Source of the DNA: Microbotryum silenes-acaulis
Lineage: Eukaryota > Basidiomycota > Microbotryomycetes > Microbotryales > Microbotryaceae
Length of the DNA stretch: 64,000 nucleotides
NCBI GenBank assembly: GCA_003665825.1
Contig: QPFY01000006.1
Coordinates: 1,116,001-1,180,000 of the forward strand
Direction: 5' to 3'
Positions 35,601 through 49,344 of the stretch are shown in pieces; position 1 is the stretch's first letter, and each line of letters begins with the position of its first letter. The translations under genes were made by a program, and so were the position numbers. The notes under the pieces were generated by a model, which saw nothing but the letters and a program-made list of their open reading frames with translations, ran no database searches and was not told the DNA's origin.

Positions 35601-37731
35601 ATAAGAAGATCCAGCCTTTTGTCTTCAAACCTGAGGTATGTGGCCTTTTGCCTTGGTTTTGACTCGTGATTAACTGAACTCAACGGGATGAACTGCTTCT
35701 GCAGACGTGTGTCAAGCTTAACAACATCCAAGCCGCACGCAAGCTCTTGGACATCACGTACACGACGCTCGATGCCGACAATGTTTCTCGTACCGTCGAA
35801 GCTCATCAGCAGATGGAAGCGCCGCAGCAGGTGCTACAGCCCACGCGGTATCTCTTCACGGTCAAGATCCTACTGGGCGAGAATCTGGCCCCGAACGACA
35901 GTGCCTCGCGCAAGAAGCTCGACCCGTTCCTGATTTTGTCGGACCCCCAAGGATACCGCGTGGCCAAGACGCGAACGCTGTACGATACGAACGACCCACG
36001 ATGGGATGAGACGATTGATATCTCAGTCAAAGGCGATCTCTGGCTCCGTGCGACGGTTTACAACCGCAACCTCGTAGAGAGCCACGACAACTATGGCTGC
36101 GCTTACGTCCATCTCGACCCAAAAGAGTTCAGCGATTTCATGCCCAAGGACCTGTGGTTCCAACTTGAAGATACCAAGCGACGTCGACTTGACAGTCGCA
36201 TTTCGTTCCGCATCAGTATGGAAGGGGAGAAGGATGATATTCAGTTTTACTTTGGTCGCGCGTTCCGATGGCTCAAGCGTGCCGAGAGTGATATGGTCCG
36301 AATCATGGTCGACAAGGTAAGCCGCCTGATCGGTACAGTCGAGATCCCACCCACTGAACCTGTCCTCGCTCATATTGAAAAGATGTCGCCTTTCGTGCGC
36401 CACTACATCTCCCGCAATACCCTCAAAGCGCTCGTCAAGACTTCGTATAACTTTGACATCGATCTAGACAAGGTGCGCGGCGACGTCGTCAAAGTCGGTG
36501 GCAAGCTCAACGCTTATGTCCGTGACGCCATCAATGGGCCTTCATACACGATTCCGCCCGTCGAGGAATACGGTCACAATGAGACTACGGCTTCGCCGAG
36601 TGAGAAGAAGAAGGGTCGAGGGCCGTTGACGGATCTTGAGATTGAGGACGCGATTGGGGACCTGTTTGATTACTTCAACGATACCTTTGGTACGCTCAAG
36701 ACAAGCTTGAGTCAAGATGGTGAGTCCTTGAGAGCCATTTCGTTGATGTTCTTAACTCAGGATGGTGCTGGACCCCTTGCGCAGCGTGGAATCTCGTCAT
36801 CTCGAGACTGTGGAAGGACATTCTCACAACCATCGAAGGCTTGATCGTTCCGCCTCTGTCAGACCGACCTACACCGATGAAAATGATGAGTGAGAAAGAA
36901 TTGGACATTGTCTTCAAGTGGCTTGGGGTGAGTACTGCGAAGGACCTTTGCGGTAGATTTTTGGGGCTTAAATGCTGACAGCGCTCCAATCAATCCGTTT
37001 CAAAGTTCTTGGTGAACTTCTTTCACAGCAGCGGCGACGGTGTCCCGCTTGAGGATCTTCGCAATGCCAAATATCGAGGTGAGCAACGAGATTCTGAATG
37101 CGGTGCTCGGTGCGGTCTACTTACGGGAAACTGTTCGCACAGAACTCGTCGAAGCGAGGATGTACTGGGACTGGACCACGGATCAATTGATGGAAGAGTC
37201 GGTTCGATCGAGTAAGTCGCGGCGGTAATGACTTCTCATGTTGTGTGAAGCTGATCGCTGACCTCCGATTCCGACCTACAGTGCAACGCTCCATGCTGAG
37301 CAAGAGTGACTCGCTGCTATCGCGATCCAAGTCGGTGTATCAGCAACGCAACCTGGGTACGATCCGCGCGCGCAAGATCGAGAAGAAGCAGACGTCCTCG
37401 ACTAGTGGCGAGATGATATTGAGGATCCTGAGGATGCAGTGAGTATCTTACTCCTTAGAGTGACCCTTCAACTCGGACTAACTGAGCAACGAGTCTATTG
37501 GTCTGGTACAGCTCTGGCACGAGTGACTTTATTGCCCAACAGCTCGCGACGATAGCTTCGTTGCAGCAAGAGAGCGCGCGTCTGCAGCAAGGCAGGGGCG
37601 GCAAACCTGCCGGTGGGAGCTTGCAACGACGTCCTCTCAACAATGGCGGAAAGCAGTTATCTTCATCGCGATTGGGGAGAAGCCAAGGCGCTCCTGCTGT
37701 ACCCAAGCTGCCAACGACGTATGGTGAATGA
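32695..37731 (+). CDS. ync13: Munc13/UNC-13 family protein (Ync13-like) with C2 domain inside the MUN region
   Basis: Eleven exons (32695-33711, 33789-34786, 34861-35055, 35126-35240, 35312-35635, 35705-36719, 36761-36927, 37006-37078, 37143-37211, 37282-37438, 37512-37731) give 1449 residues. A Ser/Thr-rich N-terminus leads to a long helical MUN/MHD1 region. A C2 domain follows at about 930-1030 (RYLFTVKILLGENL, LDPFLILSD, TNDPRWDE, DNYGCAYVHL) with the acidic loop residues of calcium-binding C2 domains partly kept. MHD2 comes after it (CWTPCAAWNLVISRLWKDILTTIE, ELDIVFKWL). In fission yeast Ync13 coordinates exocytosis and endocytosis at the division site for septum integrity. Related plant and animal proteins tether or prime vesicles. 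The domain order fits fungal Ync13 better than neuronal Munc13, where C2B precedes the MUN domain. Confidence 0.88.
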
Positions 37732-38072
37732 GTTGGAGTTGATCCGGAGACCGAATGGCGTGGCGGACGATACCCCTCGCATTGTCAGGAAGCTTGCATT
37801 ATATTCTGCAAATAATTCAATGGGTTCATCATTTACACTGCTGTGCGGGATTGAGCTGAGGATCCTTCCTAAAACTGGGTTGTATCGATCTACATAGTGA
37901 ACCGGGGCGGATTCAGGTCTCGGCGAGGATGAATTCCCGCCCGGCTGGCTCGGGCACTCTCGGGCATGAAACCGGTCATGACTTTTTGAGCGACCGGCCG
38001 GTTAAACTGATCGTCGCTCCTTCTCGACCGTCCGTCTCGACCGCTCAATCGCAAGTATCCGAGCGGGGCGCC
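37732..38072. other. Intergenic region ync13-like / PEX6
   Basis: A short tandem spacer with no coding signal. It contains an AT-richer 3' region (37795-37840), then GC-rich sequence with cggccggt near 37995. Confidence 0.55.
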
Positions 38073-41000
38073 ATGTCGATCCAAGATGACCTCCTGGCGT
38101 CGATCAAAGTGCATGACGACACCCACGCTGACGAGGTGGCACTGAGTGATGCGCTGTGGCAGTGCTTACGCGACTTGAACGCCGAGGACGACGATCAGGC
38201 CAAGTCGGGTCATGGTGCCTCGATCTCATCCCAACTCGTGACAGAGGCAAGAGTTGCCATCGCCTTAACACCGAGAACACGACCTGTTCAAGCTCGGAAT
38301 AGCTCGACTACGTTCGGCAGTTTGGTCGTTAATGCTAGCAAGGCGACGGGCAAGAACAAGGCTGATCAGCAACCGGTCAGTCGTCTGCCTCAGCTCTTGT
38401 GCCGGTGCCGGTTGTTATTGGGCCACTGATGGATCACTGCTTTGCTGTAACAGAACCCAAACGTTGTATACGTACCACAAAGACTGCTCGAGCAGCACCC
38501 CGCCATTTTTGGCTCCGCGCTCAAGTCGGCTTCGAGCTCAGCCTCGTCGTCCTCGATGTCTTCCGTCTCGCTCGGTGTATCCCGTGTTCGACCGATCCCG
38601 CTTTCGGACCTCATCCTCATCGCATATAACTCCAACTCGTACGACTACTCGGTCACCAACAAGGACGAGTTCCTGCAGTCACTTGGCAAGCACGGGCGCA
38701 TCGTTAGGTCAGGCGAGGTGCTGAGCTCCACTTCGGCTTCCGGTCAGGCGCTCAGTTGGACCGTCGCTATGGCCGAGCCTGTGCTGCAAGGCGTGTTGGT
38801 TCCCGGTAGCACGCGCTTTCTCGTGCTTCCTCCTACGGACGAGCCAGCGTCATTGCTCAATGGGAGCAGCTCTCCGAATGGGCATGCCGACCACCACGAT
38901 CTACACTCGCTCGACGACGATGACGGCGCAATCGACATTGACGAATCTTTCTTGGCCGCTTCAGTCCTTTCTCTGCCCCGACTTGATGGCACTTCCACAC
39001 CCATCTCTCCTCGAGACCTTTCAGGCCTTGCGCCTTCGAATTCTTCTCTTTCCCCTTTCCCTAGCCATAGCGATGGTCCGCTCTCGCCAACGAGATCTGC
39101 TCTGTCTCGGAGTCAGAACCAGCGCGCGCTCGTACAAGCTCAGGCTTTACAGCGCCCTGTCGACTCTTCGACTTTGGTTCCGCAACCTACCGAAGGGGAG
39201 GATGAAACACTATGGGCTTTTTTGGGCAGTAGGGATCTCAGTCGGGTGGGATTGTTCAGTGGGGATTGGGCTCTGGTCGAGTCCGAGGGATCGAGCGTCT
39301 TGACGTCGGAGCGAAGACTGGTGCGAGTCTTCGTTTCGGACGAACTGCAGAACGTGATCGACGCGACAGGGTAAGCTGTGGAAGCTCTGACTATCATTCA
39401 TGGTCCCAAGAGGCTAACACACGATCCTGTACGACTCGCAGGGTACCTGTTGCGTTGTTCGCCCCGACACTTCTCCACACCTTGCCGTCCAAGACGGTCA
39501 CGCTCGTTCCTGCCGCTCTCCCCTTTCAGACTTCATTCCCTATCGCCTCCTCCGTCACTGTAGCCCGAGTCGCATCACCCCGGTCAGTGCATCGAGTGTA
39601 CCAGTCCCTCTTCCTCGACGGTCTCAAAGGTTTCTTTAAGGATCGACAGCGGATACTGAAGAAGGGCGACGTGATCGCCGTCGGCATCTGTGAGGATATG
39701 GCTCGGTTCAGCGAAGGAGCAGCCGCAGAAGATGAGGATGAGGTCGAGTGAGTTACGGAGCCCTTTCTGGGTGCGGGGCCGAAGGTTATTTTCTGACGAC
39801 GCTCAACAATCTCCGTTACTTTCCAAAGGCTACCGGCGTCCCTGAACGTTCCTACCGGCGTCGTTTATTTCGTCATCACGTCACTAGAGCTCTCGCCTCC
39901 GACAGAGGTCCGAGCAGAGGGGGGCGATGAGCTGACGGAGCTACTGGACCTAGGCGCGTTCGGCTGCCATGTGGATCCTCGAATGACGAAACTGGTGCAG
40001 AGTGGCGTTGAGCATAGTCTGGTCCCGGACGTGGAGGGGTATCTCGGGATAGGTGAGTTGTCATCCCAGCGTTGGCCTAGGCAGTCGCCACCAGCTGAAG
40101 TTTATCCATGATGTTCACCCATAGTCGACTCGTTTGCTGCCAAGTCAGACAAGGCCGCCTTGGAAGAGGGAACATCAACCTGGCGGCTGCTGGAATACGT
40201 TAAAGCGTCTCTGCGACCTGGGACAAGCGACTATGATCTGCACTTGACGGTGCTCGTCAAAGGCGCTCATGGGTCGGGCAAGCGATCTCTCGTCAAATCC
40301 GTCGCTCGTTCTTCTGGTCTACATTTGCTCGAGTTGGATTGCTACGACCTGATTGGCGAGTCGGACGTCAAAACGGAGGGACATCTACGAGCGAGGATCG
40401 ATAATGCGCTCTCGTGCTCCCCGTGCATCATGCTCTTGCGGAACATTGAGGCGTTGGCGAGAAAGAGTCAAGCACTCGAGACTGGGCAAGGTGCGCCGAT
40501 CGTCGAATTGATCTCAGACACGTGGAAGATGACTGAGGTTTTCGTCGATCTCTTGATGTTCGTGCAGAGCCGGCGATGACCACCGTATTGAAAGAGTGCT
40601 TCGCGACCGCACGGCAAGGGTGGAAGACGAGCGGATTCCCCGTCATCATCATCGCGACAACGTGTGACATCGAAAAGCTACCCAGGGGCGTTCTTGGTGC
40701 ATTCAAAGAGGAGATTGCGATCGAGGCACCAAACGAAGCTGAGCGTCTTACGATCCTGCGTTCGTTGACCCGTTCCTCGGTCATCGCGCCTGACGTTTCG
40801 TTGCGGGCTCTCGCCGTCCAGACCGCTGCACTGGTGGCGAATGACCTGGTCGACCTGGTGCGACGGGCTGGTTCGGCTGCAGCGGAGCGAGCGCTCGCGT
40901 CGATCGACGCCTCCGAGGCGGATGCAAGACCTCTGCAAGTCGAAGATGTAGCTCGTGCCGGATTGGAGCTGACGGCTGTGGACTTCAACAAAGCACTGGA

Positions 41001-42356
41001 CAAAGCTCGGGCCTCGTATTCGGAGAGCATCGGCGCCCCCAAGATCCCCAACGTGACCTGGGACGACGTCGGAGGCCTAGCTAATGTCAAGAGCGACATC
41101 TTGGATACGATTCAATTACCCCTTGAGCATCCCGAGCTCTTCGCTGATGGGCTGAAGAAGCGATCAGGTATCTTGCTGTACGGTCCACCGGGGACGGGCA
41201 AAACCTTGCTCGCCAAAGCCGTGGCGACGTCATGCTCGCTCAACTTCTTCTCCGTCAAGGGCCCCGAGCTACTCAACATGTACATTGGAGAGTCTGAAGC
41301 CAACGTACGAAGGGTATTCCAACGCGCTCGGGATGCCAAGCCGTGTGTCATCTTTTTCGACGAGTTGGATTCGGTCGCACCGAAACGTGGTAACCAGGGA
41401 GATTCGGGTGGTGTGATGGATCGTATTGTCTCTCAGCTGCTGGCCGAGTTGGATGGCATGTCGGAGGGCAAGGGTGGCAGCGACGTTTTTGTTATTGGGG
41501 CGACCAATCGACCTGACTTGCTCGATCCAGCTTTGCTCCGCCCCGGTCGGTGAGTGAAGGCTTTTCTCTCCTCCCTGCGCCCAACGGTTCACTGACTTGC
41601 ATCTTTCCGGCGGCGACAGATTCGATCGCATGCTGTACCTTGGCGTGAGCGATACGCATGATGCGCAGCTCAAGATCATCCAGGCCCTCACACGCAAGTT
41701 CAAACTCGACCCCAACATTCGACTCGAGGATGTCGTGGCGTTGTGCCCGTACAACTACACCGGAGCCGACTTTTACGCGCTGTGTTCGGACGCGATGCTG
41801 AAAGCCATGACGAGGAAGGCGACGGAGATTGATGATACCATCAGTGATTTGAGATGAGAATGTAGTTCGGTCTCATTGCATTTACTAAAGACAGACCTTC
41901 CCTCATCCGCAGCCAAACTCAATTTGAATCCGCCTTACTCGAATGGCATCAAGCTCACGCCTCAATACTACCTCGCCGAGATGGCCACTCCGGCCGAGAT
42001 CGAAGTGCTCGTTTCGCAGAAAGATTTCGAGGCTGCTCTTGCCGAGGCGAGTGATTGTGTGGTCGGGTGTAGACGCAATAGCTTGTTCGTTTGCTAACTC
42101 CGACGGTCGATGTCGCCTCTTGCAGTTGGTTCCGTCGGTGTCCAAGGCGGAGATGCTTCATTACAAGACGGTGCAGCAGAGGTTTTCGAGTGAGACGATG
42201 AATAGCGACGAGAAGATGGCGGAAAAGGAGCAGCAACAGCAGCAGCCGCGGATAGGGTCGAAGGCTGTGGGTTCGGGGTCTGTCACGATCGCACCCCCTG
42301 TCGAGCTCTCTGCGGCTGAACAGAGAAGGATGGCTAAAGGCAAAGGGCGAGCATGA
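38073..42356 (+). CDS. PEX6: Peroxisomal AAA+ ATPase Pex6
   Basis: Nine exons (38073-38375, 38454-39370, 39442-39747, 39829-40052, 40125-40490, 40568-41549, 41620-41843, 41913-42046, 42126-42356) give 1228 residues. The D1 ATPase is degenerate: the Walker A element reads GAHGSGKR and the Walker B position reads IMLLRNIE, lacking the Asp-Glu pair. D2 is intact, with GPPGTGKT (from about residue 911), [18 protein letters not shown] and the arginine-finger element RPGRFDR. This is the known Pex6 pattern of inactive D1 and active D2. With Pex1 it extracts ubiquitinated Pex5 receptor from the peroxisomal membrane. The C-terminus [14 protein letters not shown] is diagnostic of the family. The intron before it (42047-42125) begins with GC, not GT. 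A Gln run precedes the C-terminal end. Confidence 0.93.
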
Positions 42357-42953
42357 TGAGGTGATGACTACGGGCAGATTTCAACTAGAGAGCACACGGT
42401 TTGGATCGTGGTATATCTGTAACCCGCAGTGAAGTTGAAATGCCTGTGTGGTCTTGGTTCGCTCGACGCTGGTCCAGAGTTGATCAGTTCAGCCAAGCCG
42501 AGTCAAGGGCGACTTGATCGATGGGATTCCGGTCGCGACCGAGGCGGCGAGGCGGCTGTTGATCGATTTGGCGAGTGACTTCATCGCCGGGGGCTGATTT
42601 GAGCGCGATAAACGTGCGTGCGACGTCCGAGTTGGTATTCGCGAATTTGGAGGGGAAAAGCCCGCTGCAGACGACGTTGCCGCACATCTTGGGTGAGGTT
42701 TGGATGCTCGGTATTGCCACGTCGCTCGACGCTCGGAAGCCCTTTGATTCCCGACTCCCGACCGGCCCCGCTTTAATCCGAGCGAGGGGGGCCGTGGCGA
42801 TGGATGAGGCAGCTCCGCGCAGCTCCGCGCGCGCAGACGTGGTGGTGAAGCGACCGACTTGCGACCCTTGACCTCTTTCCACCACCCACGCTCCCCCTCC
42901 TATTTAAGCCCACACCCACACCCAACGCACCACACCTCACAACTTCAATCAAC
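42357..42953. promoter_or_regulatory. GAPDH promoter region with TATA-like box
   Basis: The spacer upstream of the GAPDH gene. tatttaa at 42901-42907, 47 nt before the start codon, is a plausible TATA element. It is followed by a CAC/C-rich leader (42909-42945) ending aacttcaatcaac before ATG, a good fungal translation-start context. The rest (42480-42880) holds frames without domains. Strong constitutive expression is expected for this gene from other fungi, not shown here. Confidence 0.6.
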
Positions 42954-44966
<2,013 letters not shown>

Positions 44967-45905
44967 ATGTTTCGCCCCGGCCCCAAATCCAAGCGATGCT
45001 CTTGATGCACCTTTAATAGCGTTGCCGTTGCGAGCCGCTTGTCCTTAGATCCCCTCCCGTGTCCTGTTCTGCCTGCTTTTGCTCGGCGACGAAAATTGAT
45101 AAATCCAACACAATCTGATGATCAACTCCCAGTTTGATGTTTCGGTAAAGGTGTATCTAGCAAGAATTCCTCTGCTGGGGATCCAGTCTCGGTTTCGTCT
45201 TGCTTGAAGCGTGTCAGCCCCGCTGACTGATCGAGCGCAGGGTGGAGCTAGCTGCTCCGCGCTCAGCACCCGATCCAGGTTGGCGTACTTGCAGCGGGCC
45301 ATGAAAATGCTATAAGATCGAGGGCAGTACCTTCCGAACTCCAACATATTCCTTGCAAACTCTACCTAGTCAAAAATTCAAGGAAGCGATTAGTTCGTTT
45401 TCTTTTCGCCGGAGGCCTTTTCTGCAAATCCTGCACCGCCATATGACTGACCCACACTGCCTCGGAGCTCTGAAGGCTCTCTTCCCGAGGATGGCGCGGC
45501 CAGGACACCGAGTCATGCCGGAGCATGCCGGCGCGTGACGAAATCGGTAGACGAGCTCGGTCTGCCGCGCCTGCCTTTGAAGTTTGATCTGATTTGCTAC
45601 CTAGCCACCGAGGGCTAGCATGCTTGGTTTTGGTCCATCCTGGTCGCTACCGTGTATTCTTCTTTGTCCTCGAGCCCGTCGTCGTTAGAAATCGCACTTT
45701 CGCCCCCGTGGATCCGCCTTTTCTCGAAATTGGAGCCGCGGTTGATCGACTGCAGTGATTGGGTCGCTTTCGCAAGCCCGAGCTACACGTCTGATCCGAA
45801 GCGGTGCGCTCCTCATAATCACGTCCATCAAACGCACGTCCATCGCCTCGGTCCCACAGGAAAACGGCTCGACAATTGGACCACAGGACCTGAAACCGTA
45901 TCGTC
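44967..45905. other. Intergenic region GAPDH / LCAT-like hydrolase
   Basis: It holds the GAPDH 3' region and the promoter of the next gene. Frames in it have no domain content. I see no repeats beyond a short catgccgg duplication near 45515-45530. Confidence 0.55.
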
Positions 45906-48355
45906 ATGACGGGTACCTGCTTAGAGTGGGCTCGAGGGCCCTTCTCTGGCTCGCCCTCGATGAGTCCAGCGCCGAGTCGCTCGGGCACGACGACCAATCC
46001 GACTGGCGCGCGCCCCGGCAGCTCGAGCAGCGACGTCGACCTCCACGCAGAAGACCTTCACGGCGGACACAACTCGGATGCCTCGATCGATATTACGGCA
46101 TCTCGTCTTCGCAATGTCAATCATACCAGTCACTTCGCATGGGTCACTGCGCGCGTCAATGCCGGCTCCAAGGCGTTCGACAAGGCGAGGCGTTTCTCTA
46201 TCGACGCCGTGCCGGATTTTGTCCACTCGGCACTTTCCTCCATCACTCCTGGCAGCGCGTCGCATAGCAACAACAGCTCTCGCCACGACCTCACTGAAGG
46301 GATTGAATCCCCCGCTGCGATGGCGTTCACGATCCGACCCTTCCATCATCGCGAGAACACGGGATTGCATGCCATCAAGGATACGTTCTCTGTCTACAGG
46401 CAAAGTCTGCCCGGCTTGCCTCATCCGCATCTACCTCATCTCAAGGGTGTCTCGGTCGAATCCCTGCCTGGCTCGGGTCTCGTCAGTCGATTAATGCATT
46501 CGAGCTCCAATATGAACGATGAACCTTCGAGTATGGACGATCAAGGTGCTACTCGGCCTTCCACCCCGACGGCGTTCGGTGGGCTCAAAGGCGATGTGCT
46601 CGTCATGGGTGGGTACAGGGGAAGCACGCTCAAGGATGCAAAGACTAAGACGGTATTGTGAGTGATGAATGCGAATTTGCGTACGGCTTGTTACTGCGAG
46701 GCTTGACTGATGAAGTCGAGTTGCTGCACAGATGGGTAAATCCGAGAATTGGAATGGGGTTCAAAAAGTCGAACTTATTCATGGGACTTGGCGACGAGGT
46801 GAGCCGTTGGTTGAGGTGCTGAACCTCCACCTAGCGTCACTGACCATTTGGGCACGACGAACCGCCATAGGATGAGCTTCGATCGACCGAGACCGTCGTC
46901 CCCGGCAAGATGTTGATGCGCATGAGCTTCATCAACCTCGGCAAAGGACTCGAGACCAAACTCAAACTGCTTGCAGCAACGACGAGAGGCACCGACTTGG
47001 CTTTACGGTATCACAACCATGGCTACGACTGGCGGCGGAATCTCGACCTGTCGAGTGCGGAGCTACTGACGAAGCTTGAGCACCTGAAGGCGGAGAGTGC
47101 AGCGCGAGGCGAGGGTGTCGATGGCAAGGGCGAAGGGGCCACGATCGTGGCCCACTCGATGGGAGGTCTCGTCACATTGCATGCTCTGGCAACGGCGAAG
47201 GACCCGACGATCATCAAGCAGATCATCTTTGCGGGCACACCATTCGGGGGCTGCGCCAATATTCTGGGACCGCTACGACAGGGCGATGGGATTCTCTTTA
47301 ACAAAGAGATTGGATCCCCGGTCACCGTCTTCTCCATGCGATCGAGCTTTTACTTGCTCCCGCGAAATCACCTCTCTTTCGAAACTCCACTCGGAAAACT
47401 GCTACCCATCGATTTCTTTGATGCACATACGTGGGCTAAGTACGGCTTGTCGCCCTTGATGGCCCAGATATATAACACCGACGATCCTGAACATTGCGAT
47501 CAGCGCTCGCGAGCTCTCGCGGAGGCGCTCGAGGTCGACACAATGTCGCTTCATTCGGGATTGGCAATGGTGCCGGGAGAAGTCGACGTCATCTCTCTGT
47601 CGCGCGAAGAGGTGGCCCACGATGTGCACCTCGACTTCGGGGCTTTGGGCACGCATTCGAATTCTTCGACGCCGAACAGCTCGCGGCAGGGAAGTGTCAA
47701 GTCGCCACCGACTTCAGCTTCCATGTCACCTACCAACTCGAGTGATCAGTTCTCACCACCCGCTTCCGCATCCATGACACCGTCATCCGTGCCCATGATC
47801 TCGACTAATGGCGATTCGGGCTCCCGAGCTCTTGCTGCGGGCATCTCGGGGAAGAAGAAAGGGGCTCGGGCGACCCCCTTTGAGATCGACATGAATCGAT
47901 TACTTCACTCTGACGCTGACATCTCTGAATACCTCGAACGAACGCTCGAACGAGTGAAGAAGGTAAGACCTTGTGCTGGGCGAATTTTTTCTCTTCTCCG
48001 CCGATGACTCGCCCTGACCTCCTGATTTTGGCAGTTCTACCATGACATTGATACGCTCTTCAATCCCGCCAAAATCGATCTATACCCCAAGATTGCTCTC
48101 ATCACTTCGCGCAAGACCGCCACGGCGCGTGGGATCGTCGCAGATTCGTACGACACGATCGCCTCGACGCCGTACACGCGGCTGCTCTTTGGGGAAGGCG
48201 ATGGCATTGTCACCTACGAAAGCGCTTCGTCGCTTCCTGGTCCGTGGAACGACTTGGTCAAAGGGGTCGTCGAGAGCAACTTTGGGCATGTCAGTTTGCT
48301 CGCGGACATTGATGCGGTTGCTCGTTGCTTTGAAGCCTTGAGCTCGGACAAATGA
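45906..48355 (+). CDS. LCAT-like alpha/beta hydrolase (putative phospholipase or acyltransferase)
   Basis: Four exons (45906-46657, 46732-46798, 46871-47962, 48035-48355) give 743 residues. The first 230 residues are low-complexity and Ser-rich. An alpha/beta-hydrolase core follows: DVLVMGGYRGS, then YDWRRNLDLS as in the LCAT family, the nucleophile elbow AHSMGG (Ser at about 369), FAGTPFGGC, a long Ser/Pro-rich insertion (about 495-590), then GEGDGIVTY with the likely catalytic Asp and NFGHVSLL with the likely His. There is no signal peptide or membrane helix, so it may be cytosolic or peripheral. The substrate cannot be told from sequence. ATG 45906 is the first in-frame start; a second ATG lies at 45960. 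Confidence 0.8.
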
Positions 48356-49344
48356 GCGCGCCGCGTGACAAGTCTAGGAACGGGAATCGCAACAGTCCAA
48401 AAATGGATGGGCCGACATTAGCGGGTTTCGACGATCGATTGCGAGATTTTTGTCGGACCACGACCATTGCAAAACAACGTTGTCAAGATTGGATTTGCGG
48501 GACTGGTTCTATCGCGTTTGACGAGAAGGCAGCAGCTGGGCGGCGGGGGAGGGGCGGTGTCGAGCGGTGCGGGCCCGCGGCGACGCCAGAGGCTTTGGGC
48601 TCAAGTTGGGGTAGGCTTGTTGGCGTCCGCGAGGTCGGATGCTGGATGACTCTGGATGGGAGATTCTCGAATGACGCGGGGGCCTCGCAGGTGAACACGA
48701 GGATCGGCCGGTGCCGTAAATCCCCCGTTTTTTGTGTTGTATCGCACATACTTTGTTGTCTTCAATGAAAATTGTGTATTCATGCCTTTCTTTGATTTGA
48801 TTACAAACCAAACTCTTACCTCCTTTCCGCCTGCGTCGTCTTGGCCAGTTAGTCGCTGTTGATTCAAGGTCCGACCAGGGTCCGACCCTGTCTAGCCCTG
48901 TCTGACCATACGCCTCCGCTTCCGCTTATTCGAGTTCAGGCTGACAGGCTTACCCTTCCACCGACTTCAACTCACGCCTCCCTCGCCCTGAGCCGCAAAC
49001 GCCGGCTGAATAGCCCGGACGCGACCGACGTGTACGCTCTACAAAGCGCCAGGTTGGCGCCAGGTTGGGTTCTCACATTGGCCCGTACGCGCTCGTGAGC
49101 TTTCGTCAGCCAGAGCTTCGCCACAAGTCCGCCGGAGCGGCGAGCGACTCAGCTCGCTATCGCTCCCCGCGAGCCGTCTCACGGAAATCTCGCGGCAACA
49201 CAACAACTCCGGCGCGAACTCTCGCAAGGTCCTGCGTGCCTCCGTTTGTTTGGTCGGGCTTCACATCGGCGCCTCGACGACGGAGGTGTAGCAAGTCATA
49301 CTTTCGAACTTGGCGACACCCACTCGCGAGCCTTCTCTTCCGCG
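48356..49344. other. Intergenic region LCAT-like hydrolase / GT32
   Basis: About 1 kb with no supportable gene. There is a short imperfect repeat (ggtccgacc, agggtccgaccctg, ccctgtct) at 48868-48905. The open frame upstream of the next start lacks an ATG. Confidence 0.5.

Noticed and set aside
49246..49344. Upstream extension of the GT32 frame
   Set aside because: The frame is open but has no ATG before 49345, which is followed by a normal type II anchor.
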